Shown in pieces: positions 52,384 to 60,503 of a stretch of 60,503 bases of DNA (within the stretch, counting starts at the first letter, position 1; each line of letters opens with the position of its first letter). The stretch is taken from positions 1-60,503 of the forward strand of contig NZ_MLYR01000014.1 in the NCBI RefSeq assembly GCF_001866655.1, written 5' to 3'. This DNA is from Bacillus sp. MUM 116. GTDB lineage: Bacteria > Bacillota > Bacilli > Bacillales > Cytobacillaceae. The translations under genes and the position numbers were made by a program. Below the pieces are notes generated by a model, which was not told the origin of the DNA, did not search any database, and saw nothing but the letters and a program-made list of their open reading frames with translations.

Positions 52384-52960
52384 ATGGCTATACCAAAAGA
52401 ACATAATACACTTACTTACTTAGAATATTTGGAATTAGGCGAAGATATAAGATATGAAGTTATTGATGGCAAAGTTTACAATATGTCCCCTGCCCCTTCC
52501 ACCAAGCACCAAGCTGTCCAAAGAGAATTGTTGACTGAATTTAATCTTTTTAAGAGGAAAGAAATGCAGCGTTTTTGGTTCTCCACTTGATGTTTGTTTT
52601 TCAGAGGAAGATAACGACATTAAGAAAATTAAGGAATGGGTTGAACCTGACATTGTGGTTGTCTGTGATAAAAATAAGATCAATGAAAAGCGAATAGTCG
52701 GGGTTCCTGATTTGGTTATTGAAATCCTTTCTAAAACAACAGCCAAAAAAGATAAACTTATGAAGTTCAATCGATATCAAAAAGCAGGAGTTAAGGAATA
52801 TTGGATTGTTGACCCTTCCAATGAAAATATTGACGTTTATTTATTAGAAAATGGTTCCTTTAAACATACTGGTATTTATTTTAAAGATGATCAGATTCCA
52901 GTTCATCTGTTTGAGGGATTTTCGATTGATTTAATGAACATTTTTAGAGATGCTGATTAA
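52384..52960 (+). pseudogene. Uma2-family (DUF820) nuclease-like gene with a frameshift
   Basis: The ATG at 52384 has GGGAG nine bases ahead and encodes the Uma2 N-terminus (LTYLEYLELGEDIRYEVIDG then GKVYNMSPAPSTKHQ). The frame is lost around 52555-52570. The family sequence continues in another phase as SVFGSPLDVCFSEEDN, then the PD-(D/E)xK-like core (EPDIVVVCDKN, GVPDLVIEILS, KEYWIVDP) to a stop at 52960. A single-base change would restore about 190 residues. Uma2 proteins have a restriction-endonuclease-like fold with unclear function and are often present in many copies. Confidence 0.8.
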
Positions 52961-52979
52961 AAGAAAAAGCAATTTCATG

Positions 52980-53010
52980 ATAAAAGCCGAGAATTTCTCT
53001 CGGCTTTTAT
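52980..53010 (+). terminator. Terminator after the Uma2-like gene
   Basis: ATAAAAGCCGAGA and TCTCGGCTTTTAT form a 13-bp stem with an AT-rich tail. Confidence 0.88.
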
Positions 53011-53103
53011 CTTATGGTCAAATTAGCTTTACTGCGATCAATTCTTACCCCACTATTACGAAAATTGTTTGATATAATTTAAAAAATGGAAGGAGAAATT
53101 AGA

Positions 53104-53901
53104 ATGTCAGAAGCATATCAAGTGATTAGTTTTGTTGAGAACCAAAATATAAAAATTGAAATTTTAGAATACCGAAATTTAGGTGGGAATGATAATTTTA
53201 CCGTCGCTGAAAAATTATATTTTGCCCAAAAGTCAAATATCAAATTAAGACAAGTCAGGATTACACTAAAAAATAGCTCCTTAACAGCGGAATCCGGGGC
53301 CCTTCAGTTTATGAAAGGGAATATTACATTAAAAAGCTTAGGTGGAAATGGAGCCAAAGGATTTTTCAAAGGACTAGCCTCCAGTGTTTTAACAAATGAA
53401 CATATGGTTAAACCGCAATACCAAGGCAGCGGGATTATTTATCTCGAACCAAGTTTCAAACACTACATGATTGTGGAACTTAACAACGAAGAAATCATTG
53501 CGGATAAAGGTCTTTTTTATTGCTGCGAATCCAGTGTTTCGGTTTCTGTTCAAGCAATGAAAAATATCTCCTCCGCCATTGCCGGAGGAGAAGGACTATT
53601 TCAAACAAAAGTTTCTGGAAAGGGATTTTGTGTATTTGAAATACCTGTTCCGGAAGACGAACTTGTGGAATTTGAAATTCAAAATGAAATGGTTCAAGTG
53701 GATGGAAACTTCACACTTTTCCGGATTGGCAACATAGATTTTACTGTTGAAAAGTCAACAAAAAGCATTTTCGGTTCTGTTGCTTCCGGAGAAGGTTTAC
53801 TTCAAACATTTAGAGGTTCAGGGAAAGTCATTATTGCACCGACATTACCTGTTTACGAAAAATTAGTTCATGTTTTAAATCCTTTGCCTCCATCGAAATA
53901 G
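53104..53901 (+). CDS. AIM24 family protein
   Basis: About 265 residues of the AIM24 (TIGR00266-like) beta-rich fold, with internal repeats seen in GALQFMKGNITLKSLGG, QGSGIIYLEPSFKHYMIVEL and GSGKVIIAPTLP. Bacterial members are of unknown function; mitochondrial relatives help inner-membrane organisation. The ATG at 53104 follows AAGGAG by about eight bases; the ATG at 53086 overlaps that site. Single-gene unit. Confidence 0.85.
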   Translation: MSEAYQVISFVENQNIKIEILEYRNLGGNDNFTVAEKLYFAQKSNIKLRQVRITLKNSSLTAESGALQFMKGNITLKSLGGNGAKGFFKGLASSVLTNEHMVKPQYQGSGIIYLEPSFKHYMIVELNNEEIIADKGLFYCCESSVSVSVQAMKNISSAIAGGEGLFQTKVSGKGFCVFEIPVPEDELVEFEIQNEMVQVDGNFTLFRIGNIDFTVEKSTKSIFGSVASGEGLLQTFRGSGKVIIAPTLPVYEKLVHVLNPLPPSK

Positions 53902-54025
53902 GAAAAGCGCAAGCGCCTTGATCAGCCTCAGGCATAGCGTAAGACGAGTCGACGAGAAGGTTGCTCTTTAACCTTCTTGGCGGCTTGGCTTACGACCTCG
54001 AGGGACTAGGCGCTGGAGCTAGACA
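53902..54025 (+). repeat. Bacillus-type GAAAAGCGC...GGAGCTAGACA intergenic repeat
   Basis: About 124 bp beginning GAAAAGCGCAAGCGCCTTG one base after the AIM24 stop codon and ending GGCGCTGGAGCTAGAC. The ends are partly inverted (AAGCGCCT / AGGCGCT). The interior folds into a long stem with AGAAGGTT/AACCTTCT at its tip and GCGTAAG/CTTACG lower down. A shortened relic occurs at 4047. Confidence 0.75.
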
Positions 54026-54062
54026 ATTCTCGAAGCCGAAAAATTATACTTTCTTAATCTAT

Positions 54063-54092
54063 AAAAAACGGCACAAATGTGCCGCTTTATAT
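54063..54092. terminator. Bidirectional terminator between AIM24 and aminotransferase genes
   Basis: CGGCACA and TGTGCCG form a tight stem flanked by AAAAAA and CTTTATATTT. Confidence 0.82.
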
Positions 54093-54151
54093 TTAGATAC
54101 AAAATAAGCGAATCCATTTAAGATCCCTATAAATCTTGACTCGCAATTGGA

Positions 54152-55342
54152 TCAAATTTTATACTCACTCTTTACAAACTTCTCCAATGCAGGCAGAGAG
54201 CGTTCCACTTTTTCGGTATCAATGCAATAAGCCATTCGGAAATACCCCGGACATCCGAAGCTATCGCCCGGAACCAGAATTAAATCATATTTTAATGCCT
54301 TCTGACAGAATGCTTTAGCATCTTCCTCGAGTGCCTTTGGGAAAATATAGAATGTCCCGCCTGGTTTCACACATGTAAATCCCAATTCTATTAATTTGTT
54401 ATAAATTAAGTTCATATTTTTTTCATAGACAGACATATCACTCGTTAAATCCACAACTTCGGAAACAGCAAGCTGAATAATAGAAGGCGGGCAGTTGTGT
54501 CCTATGCCCCTAGAAATCTGTCCGCACATACTGACAATAAGATCAGAATCTACGCAGGCAGGATTCACCGCAATATAGCCGATCCGTTCACCGGGCAGTG
54601 AAAGAGATTTAGAATAAGAGTAACAGGACAGTGTATTGTCATAATAGTTTGACACATAAAGGGCTTCTTCCCCCTCAAATACGATTTCCCGGTACGGTTC
54701 ATCAGAGATAATAAAAATTTCGTGTCCGTATTCCTTTTCTTTTTTGCGAAGAAGATCTGCAAGTTTTTTAATGGTCGCCGTTGAATAGATTACACCAGAT
54801 GGATTATTTGGAGAATTAATTAAAACGGCAGACACCTTCTCCGTCAGCATTTCTTCAAACAAAGTAAAGTTGATCTGAAAATCATCTGTATTAGGAGGAA
54901 CCACTTTCAGAACCGCACCCGTAATATCTATATATGGGTGGTATTCAGGGAAAAATGGAGCAAATGTCAGTACCTCGTCGCCAGGTTTTGTTACGCAGCG
55001 TACTGCATGGGCGATTGCTCCAGCCGCACCGCTTGTCATAAAAATGTGATTTTCCGAATAATTCATCTTGAAACGGCTATTTAAAGATTGTGCTACTTTT
55101 TTTCTGACAGATGGAATTCCTAAACTGGGACTATACCCGTGAAGCTCTGCAGGACTTTTACTGGTCAACAAATTCAACATCGTCTGCGTAAATTCTTCCG
55201 GAACAGGAACAGATGGATTCCCTAAACTGTAATCAAATACATTCTCATAACCTATTTCCTCTCCGCGGGCCGCGGCAAATTCAGCAAGTTCTCTAATGAT
55301 TGATTTACCTTTTAACATATTCTTGTATTGTTCTGAAATCAT
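54152..55342 (-). CDS. Pyridoxal-phosphate aminotransferase, class I/II (AspB-like)
   Basis: 396 residues, fold type I. The PLP lysine is in SYSKSLSLPGERIGY (about 233), the cofactor contact regions are FMTSGAAGAIAHA and INSPNNPSGVIY, and the arginine anchoring the substrate carboxylate lies in FRMAYC. It resembles aspartate aminotransferase-like enzymes of Firmicutes, but the amino donor is unclear. GGAGGAG precedes the ATG. It stands alone on its strand. Confidence 0.88.
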   Translation of the reverse strand: MISEQYKNMLKGKSIIRELAEFAAARGEEIGYENVFDYSLGNPSVPVPEEFTQTMLNLLTSKSPAELHGYSPSLGIPSVRKKVAQSLNSRFKMNYSENHIFMTSGAAGAIAHAVRCVTKPGDEVLTFAPFFPEYHPYIDITGAVLKVVPPNTDDFQINFTLFEEMLTEKVSAVLINSPNNPSGVIYSTATIKKLADLLRKKEKEYGHEIFIISDEPYREIVFEGEEALYVSNYYDNTLSCYSYSKSLSLPGERIGYIAVNPACVDSDLIVSMCGQISRGIGHNCPPSIIQLAVSEVVDLTSDMSVYEKNMNLIYNKLIELGFTCVKPGGTFYIFPKALEEDAKAFCQKALKYDLILVPGDSFGCPGYFRMAYCIDTEKVERSLPALEKFVKSEYKI

Positions 55343-55645
55343 TTTTCTCCTCCTGGTCTGTTAATTTATTTCAACATAAGTGGGACAAGTCAGGCAAAAT
55401 TATATCAATTTACAATTCCTACAATTAATATTTTCAAACACTGCTTCTTTCTGCCTTATGTACCTTGTTTCACTTAGAAGTCCGCTAATTTTTTCCTATA
55501 TTCTTATTTTAACTCCCAAAGAGACTATTGACTAGATTGTCTATGCTTTAAAAGATGACTCTAATTTAATTATTTTGCTCAAGGTATTGATACCGCCATC
55601 ATGGAGATTATTTTTAATTGGCTATCGACGTTGGTTGTTCAAATA

Positions 55646-55683
55646 GCAAAGTACCATTAGCGTGAACACTAATGGTACTTTGC
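55646..55683. terminator. Strong hairpin after the YwnB-like gene
   Basis: GCAAAGTACCATTAG and CTAATGGTACTTTGC form a perfect 15-bp stem. The rest of the gap 55343-55645 holds AT-rich sequence without a gene I can support. Confidence 0.75.
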
Positions 55684-55705
55684 ATTTTTATTTGATTTCA
55701 AAAAT

Positions 55706-56344
55706 TTATTCTGCTTCACCGACAACTGTAAAACGTTCATTTATATGTTGTGGATTTTCAATTTCATCCAATACTGCAATAGCATAGTCTGCATAGCTGA
55801 TATAACTTTCACCTTTTGAATTAACTAGAAGATGATCTTTTCCAGACTGATAAGATCCTGTTCTTTTTCCTTCCGCATCAAATATCGCAGAGGGGCTGAT
55901 AAATGTCCATGTAATATTAGATGTTTCTTGTAATTCTTGCAAGTTTCGCCCTTGCCCTTTAGCTGTTGGGAAAACTATATCTGGAAAATCAGGTGTATCT
56001 ATTACCTTAACGGTTTTGTTTTCATCTACATAAAGACTTCCAGCTCCACCTACAATAATTGCTCTTGTATTTGTTCCTTTTAGTGCCTCAATTAAAGCAT
56101 GTCCAGCATCAACGTGTGCCTGCTCTTCACCAAGAGGAGCACCAAAGGCATTAACCACTACGTCAAACGTTTTTACATCATCTGATGTGAGATCAAAAAT
56201 ACTTTTTTCAATGATAGCAACGTTTTTTTCTTTAAGTTTTGACGCATCTCTTACAATTGCTGTTACTTCATGTCCCCGATTAACTGCCTCTTTCAAAATA
56301 ATACTTCCTGCTTTACCACTTGCCCCAATAATTCCAATTTTCAT
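55706..56344 (-). CDS. NAD(P)-binding oxidoreductase (YwnB-like, atypical SDR)
   Basis: About 212 residues with an N-terminal Rossmann motif (MKIGIIGASGKAGSIILKEA) and the atypical SDR layout of YwnB/NmrA-like proteins (WTFISPSAIFDAEGKRTGSY, SYISYADYAIAVLDE). Probably an NAD(P)H-dependent reductase or redox sensor. The ATG at 56344 lies seven bases after GGAGG. It is divergent from the Rrf2 gene as in the ywnB-ywnA pair of Bacillus subtilis and is likely controlled by it. Confidence 0.88.
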   Translation of the reverse strand: MKIGIIGASGKAGSIILKEAVNRGHEVTAIVRDASKLKEKNVAIIEKSIFDLTSDDVKTFDVVVNAFGAPLGEEQAHVDAGHALIEALKGTNTRAIIVGGAGSLYVDENKTVKVIDTPDFPDIVFPTAKGQGRNLQELQETSNITWTFISPSAIFDAEGKRTGSYQSGKDHLLVNSKGESYISYADYAIAVLDEIENPQHINERFTVVGEAE

Positions 56345-56388
56345 TTTATAGTCCTCCAATAATTAAGATTTTTATTGTAACCAAAATA

Positions 56389-56519
56389 ATTACCTGTAAT
56401 CATAATAGTTACATTTTATTCTTTTGTCAATACTTTAAAAATCCTTCCTTGTAAAAATAAATTGTGCATGTTTTTAGGTGGAAACACACTTGTAATAAAA
56501 CGAATTACATGTGTACTAT
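56389..56519. promoter_or_regulatory. Divergent regulatory region with ATTAC/GTAAT inverted repeats
   Basis: ATTAC-CT-GTAAT at 56389-56400 is palindromic near the leftward gene, and TGTAAT-N7-ATTACA at 56491-56509 lies between the putative -35 (TTGTAA, 56490) and -10 (TACTAT, 56514) of the Rrf2 gene. Shared half-sites suggest that the Rrf2 protein binds both. Confidence 0.55.
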
Positions 56520-56550
56520 AAGGATGTAACGAATTAAAGAAGGTGAAGAA

Positions 56551-57006
56551 ATGATGTCTATTAGCAGTCGTTTTGCTGTGGGAATTCATATATTGACTCT
56601 AATTGAAATAAATAAAGATGGAGTTAGCACTTCAGAATTTTTAGCTGGAAGCGTAAATACAAACCCTGCTGTCATTAGAAAAATTATGGGAATGCTTAAA
56701 AATGCAGGGTTGGTAAAAGTTCGGCCTGGAATAGCAGGAGCTGATTTAGCGAAGGACTTATCTGATATTACCTTGCTTGATGTATATAAAGCAGTTAATG
56801 TTGTCCAGGAGAAGGAATTGTTTAGCATACATGAAAATCCCAATCCTCAATGTCCTGTTGGCAGAAATATTCAAAATACAATTGCTCCACTTTTAGAAAT
56901 TGCCCAAACAGCATTAGAAAAAGCACTTGGACATGTAACCATTGAGGACGTTGTAAAGGGTATTATTGAAAAAGAAAAATTGATTAATAAATGGATAAGT
57001 AATTAG
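56551..57006 (+). CDS. Rrf2 family transcriptional regulator (YwnA-like)
   Basis: 151 residues with the Rrf2 winged helix (SISSRFAVGIHILTLIEI, VNTNPAVIRKIMGMLKNAGL) and the region ITLLDVYKAV. A single cysteine (NPQCPVG) is placed as in YwnA rather than the three-cysteine cluster of IscR/NsrR, so an Fe-S sensor is unlikely and a thiol or electrophile sensor is possible. AAGGTGAAG precedes the ATG pair. Divergent from ywnB-like gene. Confidence 0.88.
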   Translation: MMSISSRFAVGIHILTLIEINKDGVSTSEFLAGSVNTNPAVIRKIMGMLKNAGLVKVRPGIAGADLAKDLSDITLLDVYKAVNVVQEKELFSIHENPNPQCPVGRNIQNTIAPLLEIAQTALEKALGHVTIEDVVKGIIEKEKLINKWISN

Positions 57007-57027
57007 AAACCGACATTCCCTTTCAAA

Positions 57028-57064
57028 AAGAATATCAGACGCCTAAATTGCGTCTGATATTCTT
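57028..57064. terminator. Bidirectional terminator between Rrf2 and FMN reductase genes
   Basis: AAGAATATCAGACGC and GCGTCTGATATTCTT form a perfect 15-bp stem between convergent genes. Confidence 0.9.
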
Positions 57065-57091
57065 GTAACAGTTCATTCATAAAAATTAAGT

Positions 57092-57640
57092 TTAACGTAA
57101 GGTTTTTAATGCTCCGCTCCAAGCGACAACTTCATCAAGCATAGCATTTACATTACCTAGATGTAATTCTTGTGGCTTAAACTCAGTTCCATTAACAAAA
57201 TCAGTAAATAAACTCAAAGTTGGATGTGTGCGAACATCTGCAACTTTCTGTTCTGCAAGAATCCCTCGTAAATGTTCAGCTGCACGAGCACCGCCAGTAG
57301 AACCATAACTTACGATACCAGCTGCTTTGTTATACCAAACTTCACGGGCAAAATCGATGGCGTTTTTTAACGCACCGGTAATACTATGATTGTATTCTTG
57401 AACAATGAATACAAACCCATCAAGGCTTGCCAGTTTCTCATTCCAAGCAGCAATTCCTGGCTCTGCTCCATCAGTTGTTCCTAAAAATGGAAGGTTAAAG
57501 TCAGCAATATCTACAATTTCATAATTTGCGTCTCCACGTTTGTCAGCAATTCCTTTTACCCATTCTCCTACTTGTGGGCTCACACGTCCTTGACGAGTGC
57601 TTCCTAAGATAATTCCAATGTTTAATTTTTCTGAAGTCAT
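57092..57640 (-). CDS. NADPH-dependent FMN reductase (flavodoxin-like)
   Basis: About 182 residues with the FMN-binding loop GIILGSTRQGRVSPQVGEW at the N-terminus and the second flavin loop VQEYNHSITGALKNAIDF, then YGSTGGARAAEHLR. Members reduce quinones, azo dyes or metals and supply FMNH2. The ATG at 57640 lies eight bases after GAGGAGG. Convergent with the Rrf2 gene; the neighbouring oxidative-stress-like pair suggests a redox role. Confidence 0.9.
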   Translation of the reverse strand: MTSEKLNIGIILGSTRQGRVSPQVGEWVKGIADKRGDANYEIVDIADFNLPFLGTTDGAEPGIAAWNEKLASLDGFVFIVQEYNHSITGALKNAIDFAREVWYNKAAGIVSYGSTGGARAAEHLRGILAEQKVADVRTHPTLSLFTDFVNGTEFKPQELHLGNVNAMLDEVVAWSGALKTLR

Positions 57641-58124
57641 TGTTTTTTCCTCCTCGGCTTGTCTACCCAAATAGTTTTTCTAAAAAACCCATTTTTAACA
57701 CCGCTTATAAAAATTATTTTACTTGTTTCACTTCGAACTATTGGAGCGATTTCCGTGCTAACCGATTGGAGAATCAGTCGTCAATTTTACTTTTGAAGTT
57801 GTTTTAACAGAAAAGGACATTCCATGGAACCCATTTTAAGAACAATTGAGAGCTGGTCTCAACTTTGGGTTAAGGAGGAATCAGATTCATCTGAAAATTA
57901 TTAGAGGGAATGTACAGATTTTATGAAGTTAATTGAAAATCAAGTAAACGTAAAAAGGCAACGCCCTATTGGGTTAGTTACCTTCTTTTAAAACGAGTTG
58001 TGACACACACTCCACATGTCCAGTGTGTTTGTGGCAACACATGGTTGTTGGTGGTTTTTAAACTCACTTACTCTTATCTTATAGAACTAAGAATTACTAG
58101 GACATAGCATGTAAGCGATAAATG
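57641..58124. other. Intergenic region without a convincing gene
   Basis: Contains a 26-codon frame at 57822-57902 (MEPILRTIESWSQLW...), too short to support. There is an imperfect terminator-like hairpin at about 57952-57982 (AAAAGGCAACGCCC / GGGTTAGTTACCTT). An interrupted long inverted repeat lies at about 57999-58044 (ACACACT / AGTGTGT core). Confidence 0.4.
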
Positions 58125-60194
58125 TTATTTCAACGAAATCTTTACAACATCATCCAAATATTTTGTTGTATTATATCCATTAATCTTCAGACTTTTAGGA
58201 ATTACTTTCTTTCCAGTGTTGTTACTTTGCAACCCTATTCTTAGAACTGTAAAGAAATAACGGGGCTGATCAATTTCTTCATATGCGACAGGGAGATTAT
58301 TTATATTGTATTCGATCCCGTTTTTATCAACAATTACTCCTTCAGAATCCATCCCCATAGAACCAATTTCATTTTCACGGTCCCCCACAATATCGAATTG
58401 AAGCGACTCATATGATCGATTCTTGATTTCATGATTGCTTAGGACAACATTGGTAGTCTGTCCAACCTCCACCTTGTCGACGGAGATTATACTGCCTGCA
58501 TATTCAAAGGTTTGAGGATATCCCATAGAAGCATCCAGTTCGATTGTTTTTTGGTCTTCTAACGATAAATTAACAGATTTGAATTGAACATTGACCTCTT
58601 TTGGTTTTTCTCCAAAAAGAGGGTCAAAGTGAGTTTGAAAAGTATTCCAATTCATATTATAATCCGATGAAGAGCTGCCATAAATATCAGCTTTCACTTT
58701 TTTATTGTTCACTTCTAGATTGTCAACATTAAGACCTTCTATCCGCTTCTCTGGCTGTTCATTATTAACAGAAAATTGCAGAATCGTTGCTGTTGGGGCA
58801 ATGGTTAGTTTATCAAACCGAATCGGGACCCCCTCAACTTTTGTTTTTTCAGCCAATGCATATTCGACAGAGGGATGTTTTGTTACCGGAATCTCGAAGT
58901 TCCACTCCCCTGTTTCAAAATCGATGTTCCCGGAAGGATTAAAACGATTTCTGTCAGAGGAATCACGAATCAATTTCTGAAGCTTTGTGATCTTAAGTTT
59001 GATTGTTCCGTTATCCGTTGTCATTGGCGGCAGACTCATCTTTCCGTGAAACACGTTCTTTTCTTTATTATTTACATCCGTTTTAAGATCAGGAGGATAT
59101 TGCCTTGGGTATGTTTCAAGTTTCATAATTTTATATTGGTTCTCCACAGAAACACCGTCATCATAATTTATCATAAATTGATTATCTTTAGCTGTATCTT
59201 CTATTTCATAAAAAACAAGCGTCTGAACATTATCAGCAACAGCGCCTTTAATTCTAATTTTCACCCCATTACTTTCCGCTTCCAGGTTCAGCCTTTCACT
59301 TAGGTCATGTTGCAAAAAGGCCCGTAATTGCTGGTCATCTTCTGTCCATGTATAGTAGAGATTGGTAAAAGCACCTGTAAAAACTTCTATACCTATTAAT
59401 AATGTGATAACACTTGCTAAAACAATCCCCATTCTTCTACGTTTCTTAATCTTCAGTTTTTTGTGCTTTTCCTTTTCTGCCAGCCTAGTTTTAACGTTCT
59501 CCATGAAATCAGATGGCACATGAAAATCTTCCATCCTTTCAGTAAGATTTAACAGGGTTAACATTACATCCTGAAAGGTACCCAAATCCTCCTGACAGTC
59601 TTGACAATGATAAATATGTTTCTCTAATTCAATCTTTTTTGACCGATCCAGGGCTCTTTCTAAGTAATCAATGTAAATCTTATGATACTCATTACAGCCA
59701 TTAATGGATGACCCGTACCCCATTTCTTTTCTAAGTGACTGGATTCCGAAAAACAAATGCTCTTTCATCTTTTCCACTGTAACTTGGAGAAGATGTGCTG
59801 TTTCCTCCTTAGAAATTCCTTTTATATATGTAAGGACCACAGCTTCTTTCTCATATTCTTTCAACTGATCGAGTGCATTAAATAAATCCTTATGTTGTTC
59901 ACTTTCCTCAGAAACTTGTAAACTTCTATCGCCAGAAAGCTCCCGGCAGGTATGTATAAAAATTGACGTTACCCACGTTTCAAATGATGTTTCTCTTTTA
60001 AATCGAGGTAATCCCTTTTGCACTTTTATAATTGACCGGTAAAAAAGCTCTTCCATTTGCAGCTGATTCCTAAGATAGGACCAACCAAGAGTATAGAACG
60101 ATTGTTTATGCTGATCAAACCAACCGACGATGGATTCCACGCCTTTTTCTCTTATCGTAGTAATTGAAATGGAATCTATTTTTGCTGGGATCAT
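58125..60194 (-). CDS. ECF-sigma-like module fused to a membrane anti-sigma factor (DUF4179/DUF5643-like)
   Basis: 689 residues in one frame: a diverged sigma region 2 (about 25-90), a clear region 4 (LKEYEKEAVVLTYIKGISKE and onward, about 110-158), an anti-sigma zinc finger with HIYHCQDC (about 193), a basic stretch (KKLKIKKRRR), one membrane helix (about 254-275) and about 410 extracytoplasmic residues resembling the DUF4179/DUF5643 part of Bacillus anti-sigma proteins. Sigma and anti-sigma are normally separate proteins, so this is a natural fusion or a membrane-tethered regulator. GGGGGAA precedes the ATG, and a sigma-A promoter lies just upstream. Confidence 0.82.
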   Translation of the reverse strand: MIPAKIDSISITTIREKGVESIVGWFDQHKQSFYTLGWSYLRNQLQMEELFYRSIIKVQKGLPRFKRETSFETWVTSIFIHTCRELSGDRSLQVSEESEQHKDLFNALDQLKEYEKEAVVLTYIKGISKEETAHLLQVTVEKMKEHLFFGIQSLRKEMGYGSSINGCNEYHKIYIDYLERALDRSKKIELEKHIYHCQDCQEDLGTFQDVMLTLLNLTERMEDFHVPSDFMENVKTRLAEKEKHKKLKIKKRRRMGIVLASVITLLIGIEVFTGAFTNLYYTWTEDDQQLRAFLQHDLSERLNLEAESNGVKIRIKGAVADNVQTLVFYEIEDTAKDNQFMINYDDGVSVENQYKIMKLETYPRQYPPDLKTDVNNKEKNVFHGKMSLPPMTTDNGTIKLKITKLQKLIRDSSDRNRFNPSGNIDFETGEWNFEIPVTKHPSVEYALAEKTKVEGVPIRFDKLTIAPTATILQFSVNNEQPEKRIEGLNVDNLEVNNKKVKADIYGSSSSDYNMNWNTFQTHFDPLFGEKPKEVNVQFKSVNLSLEDQKTIELDASMGYPQTFEYAGSIISVDKVEVGQTTNVVLSNHEIKNRSYESLQFDIVGDRENEIGSMGMDSEGVIVDKNGIEYNINNLPVAYEEIDQPRYFFTVLRIGLQSNNTGKKVIPKSLKINGYNTTKYLDDVVKISLK

Positions 60195-60230
60195 AAATGT
60201 GTTCCCCCTTTAACATTCTCTTTATACCTA

Positions 60231-60259
60231 ATGATATAAGGAGAGTAAGTTGTTGACAA
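60231..60259 (-). promoter_or_regulatory. Sigma-A promoter of the sigma/anti-sigma fusion gene
   Basis: On the minus strand TTGTCA (60259-60254) and TATCAT (60236-60231) have a 17-base spacer, about 37 bases before the start codon. Confidence 0.65.
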
Positions 60260-60324
60260 TATCTGTAGCTTAGACAAGAACTTGGGGGCTTTAATTGAAC
60301 AAAGATATGTGGGTAAATGAAAAC

Positions 60325-60350
60325 ACGCTTGGTGTGAAAACCAAGCGTTT
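60325..60350 (+). terminator. Terminator-like hairpin
   Basis: ACGCTTGGT and ACCAAGCGT form a 9-bp stem followed by TTATATT. No rightward gene is visible upstream in the window. Confidence 0.6.
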
Positions 60351-60367
60351 ATATTAAACATTTAATA

Positions 60368-60503
60368 AGGCTCTTTTCGTAAACTTTGTTGTTTTTGGAC
60401 ATTAATAAGGGTCAAATACTTAAGTTTCTAGGCACTTTTCGCAAATGTTCTTACGAAAAGATACCACGAAGCATTTAGTTATACGGGTTGATGAACTTAT
60501 ACG
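60368..60503 (+). repeat. Left end of a MITE-like element, truncated by the window edge
   Basis: AGGCTCTTTTCGTAAACTTT at 60368 matches the terminal repeat of the elements at 28908 and 33060. The interior differs from their GC-rich core, so this is either a different internal variant or a solitary end. The right end is not visible. Confidence 0.5.

Overview
The window looks like chromosomal DNA of a spore-forming, AT-rich Bacillaceae (Bacillus/Neobacillus-like). The evidence is a gerA-type germinant receptor cluster, GGAGG-type ribosome binding sites with frequent TTG/GTG starts, ECF sigma/anti-sigma pairs, AIM24, YwnA/YwnB, YncE and YitT homologues, and the GC-rich intergenic repeats common in this family. 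No rRNA, tRNA, CRISPR array, prophage or intact insertion sequence was seen.

Layout. 0-12.3 kb: hairpin repeat array, glutaminase, a damaged cell-wall/zinc-ribbon locus (amidase remnant plus split TcaA-like gene), KtrB-type K+ transporter, molybdopterin oxidoreductase, Tet(M)-like ribosome-protection GTPase, thioesterase, and an M20 amidohydrolase with SSS symporter and DUF3311 partner. 12.5-17.4 kb: a MerR/degenerate methyltransferase fusion, then an ECF sigma/RskA-type anti-sigma pair flanked by two lipoprotein genes that share an ECF-like promoter (AAACCG-N15-CGTTT). One of these lipoproteins is a beta-propeller with an apparently permuted cupredoxin. 17.4-24.3 kb: a YeeE/gerAB relic, then a leftward germination operon in the order A-C-D-B-B. 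25-29.7 kb: TetR/isochorismatase/MFS, YjbR and VOC proteins, DUF1456.

29.9-38.5 kb: taurine catabolism. A GntR/HutC repressor is divergent from xsc, followed by a small zinc-ribbon gene, ald, tpa, an amino-acid permease and a YitT protein. Taurine would be transaminated by Tpa, alanine recycled by Ald, and sulfoacetaldehyde cleaved by Xsc to acetyl phosphate and sulfite. Four copies of a GGT(A/C)CG-N4-T(C/T)A(T/C)GA motif sit around gntR and xsc, two of them next to sigma-A promoters.

38.5-48.5 kb: the most interesting part, a sigma-54 regulon. A PAS/AAA+/HTH activator with an extra C-terminal sensor-like domain faces three transcription units. Each has a -24/-12 promoter preceded by a perfect TTCAA-N2-TTGAA palindrome. 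They encode a tiny membrane protein with an NCS1 permease; a heme-dependent oxidative N-demethylase system (DUF3445 subunit, DmmA-like CxxC protein, ferredoxin reductase) with an aldehyde dehydrogenase downstream; and an APC permease. This reads as an uptake and oxidative N-demethylation pathway for an unidentified methylated amine.

48.5-60.5 kb: glycosyltransferase, a 10-residue-repeat coat-like protein, an unrecognised 442-residue protein, a frameshifted Uma2 gene, AIM24, aminotransferase, YwnB/YwnA pair, FMN reductase, and a single polypeptide that joins an ECF-sigma-like module to an anti-sigma zinc finger, a membrane helix and a large external domain. MITE-like elements with ~28-bp inverted ends occur at 28.9 and 33.1 kb, with partial ends at 9.35 and 60.4 kb.
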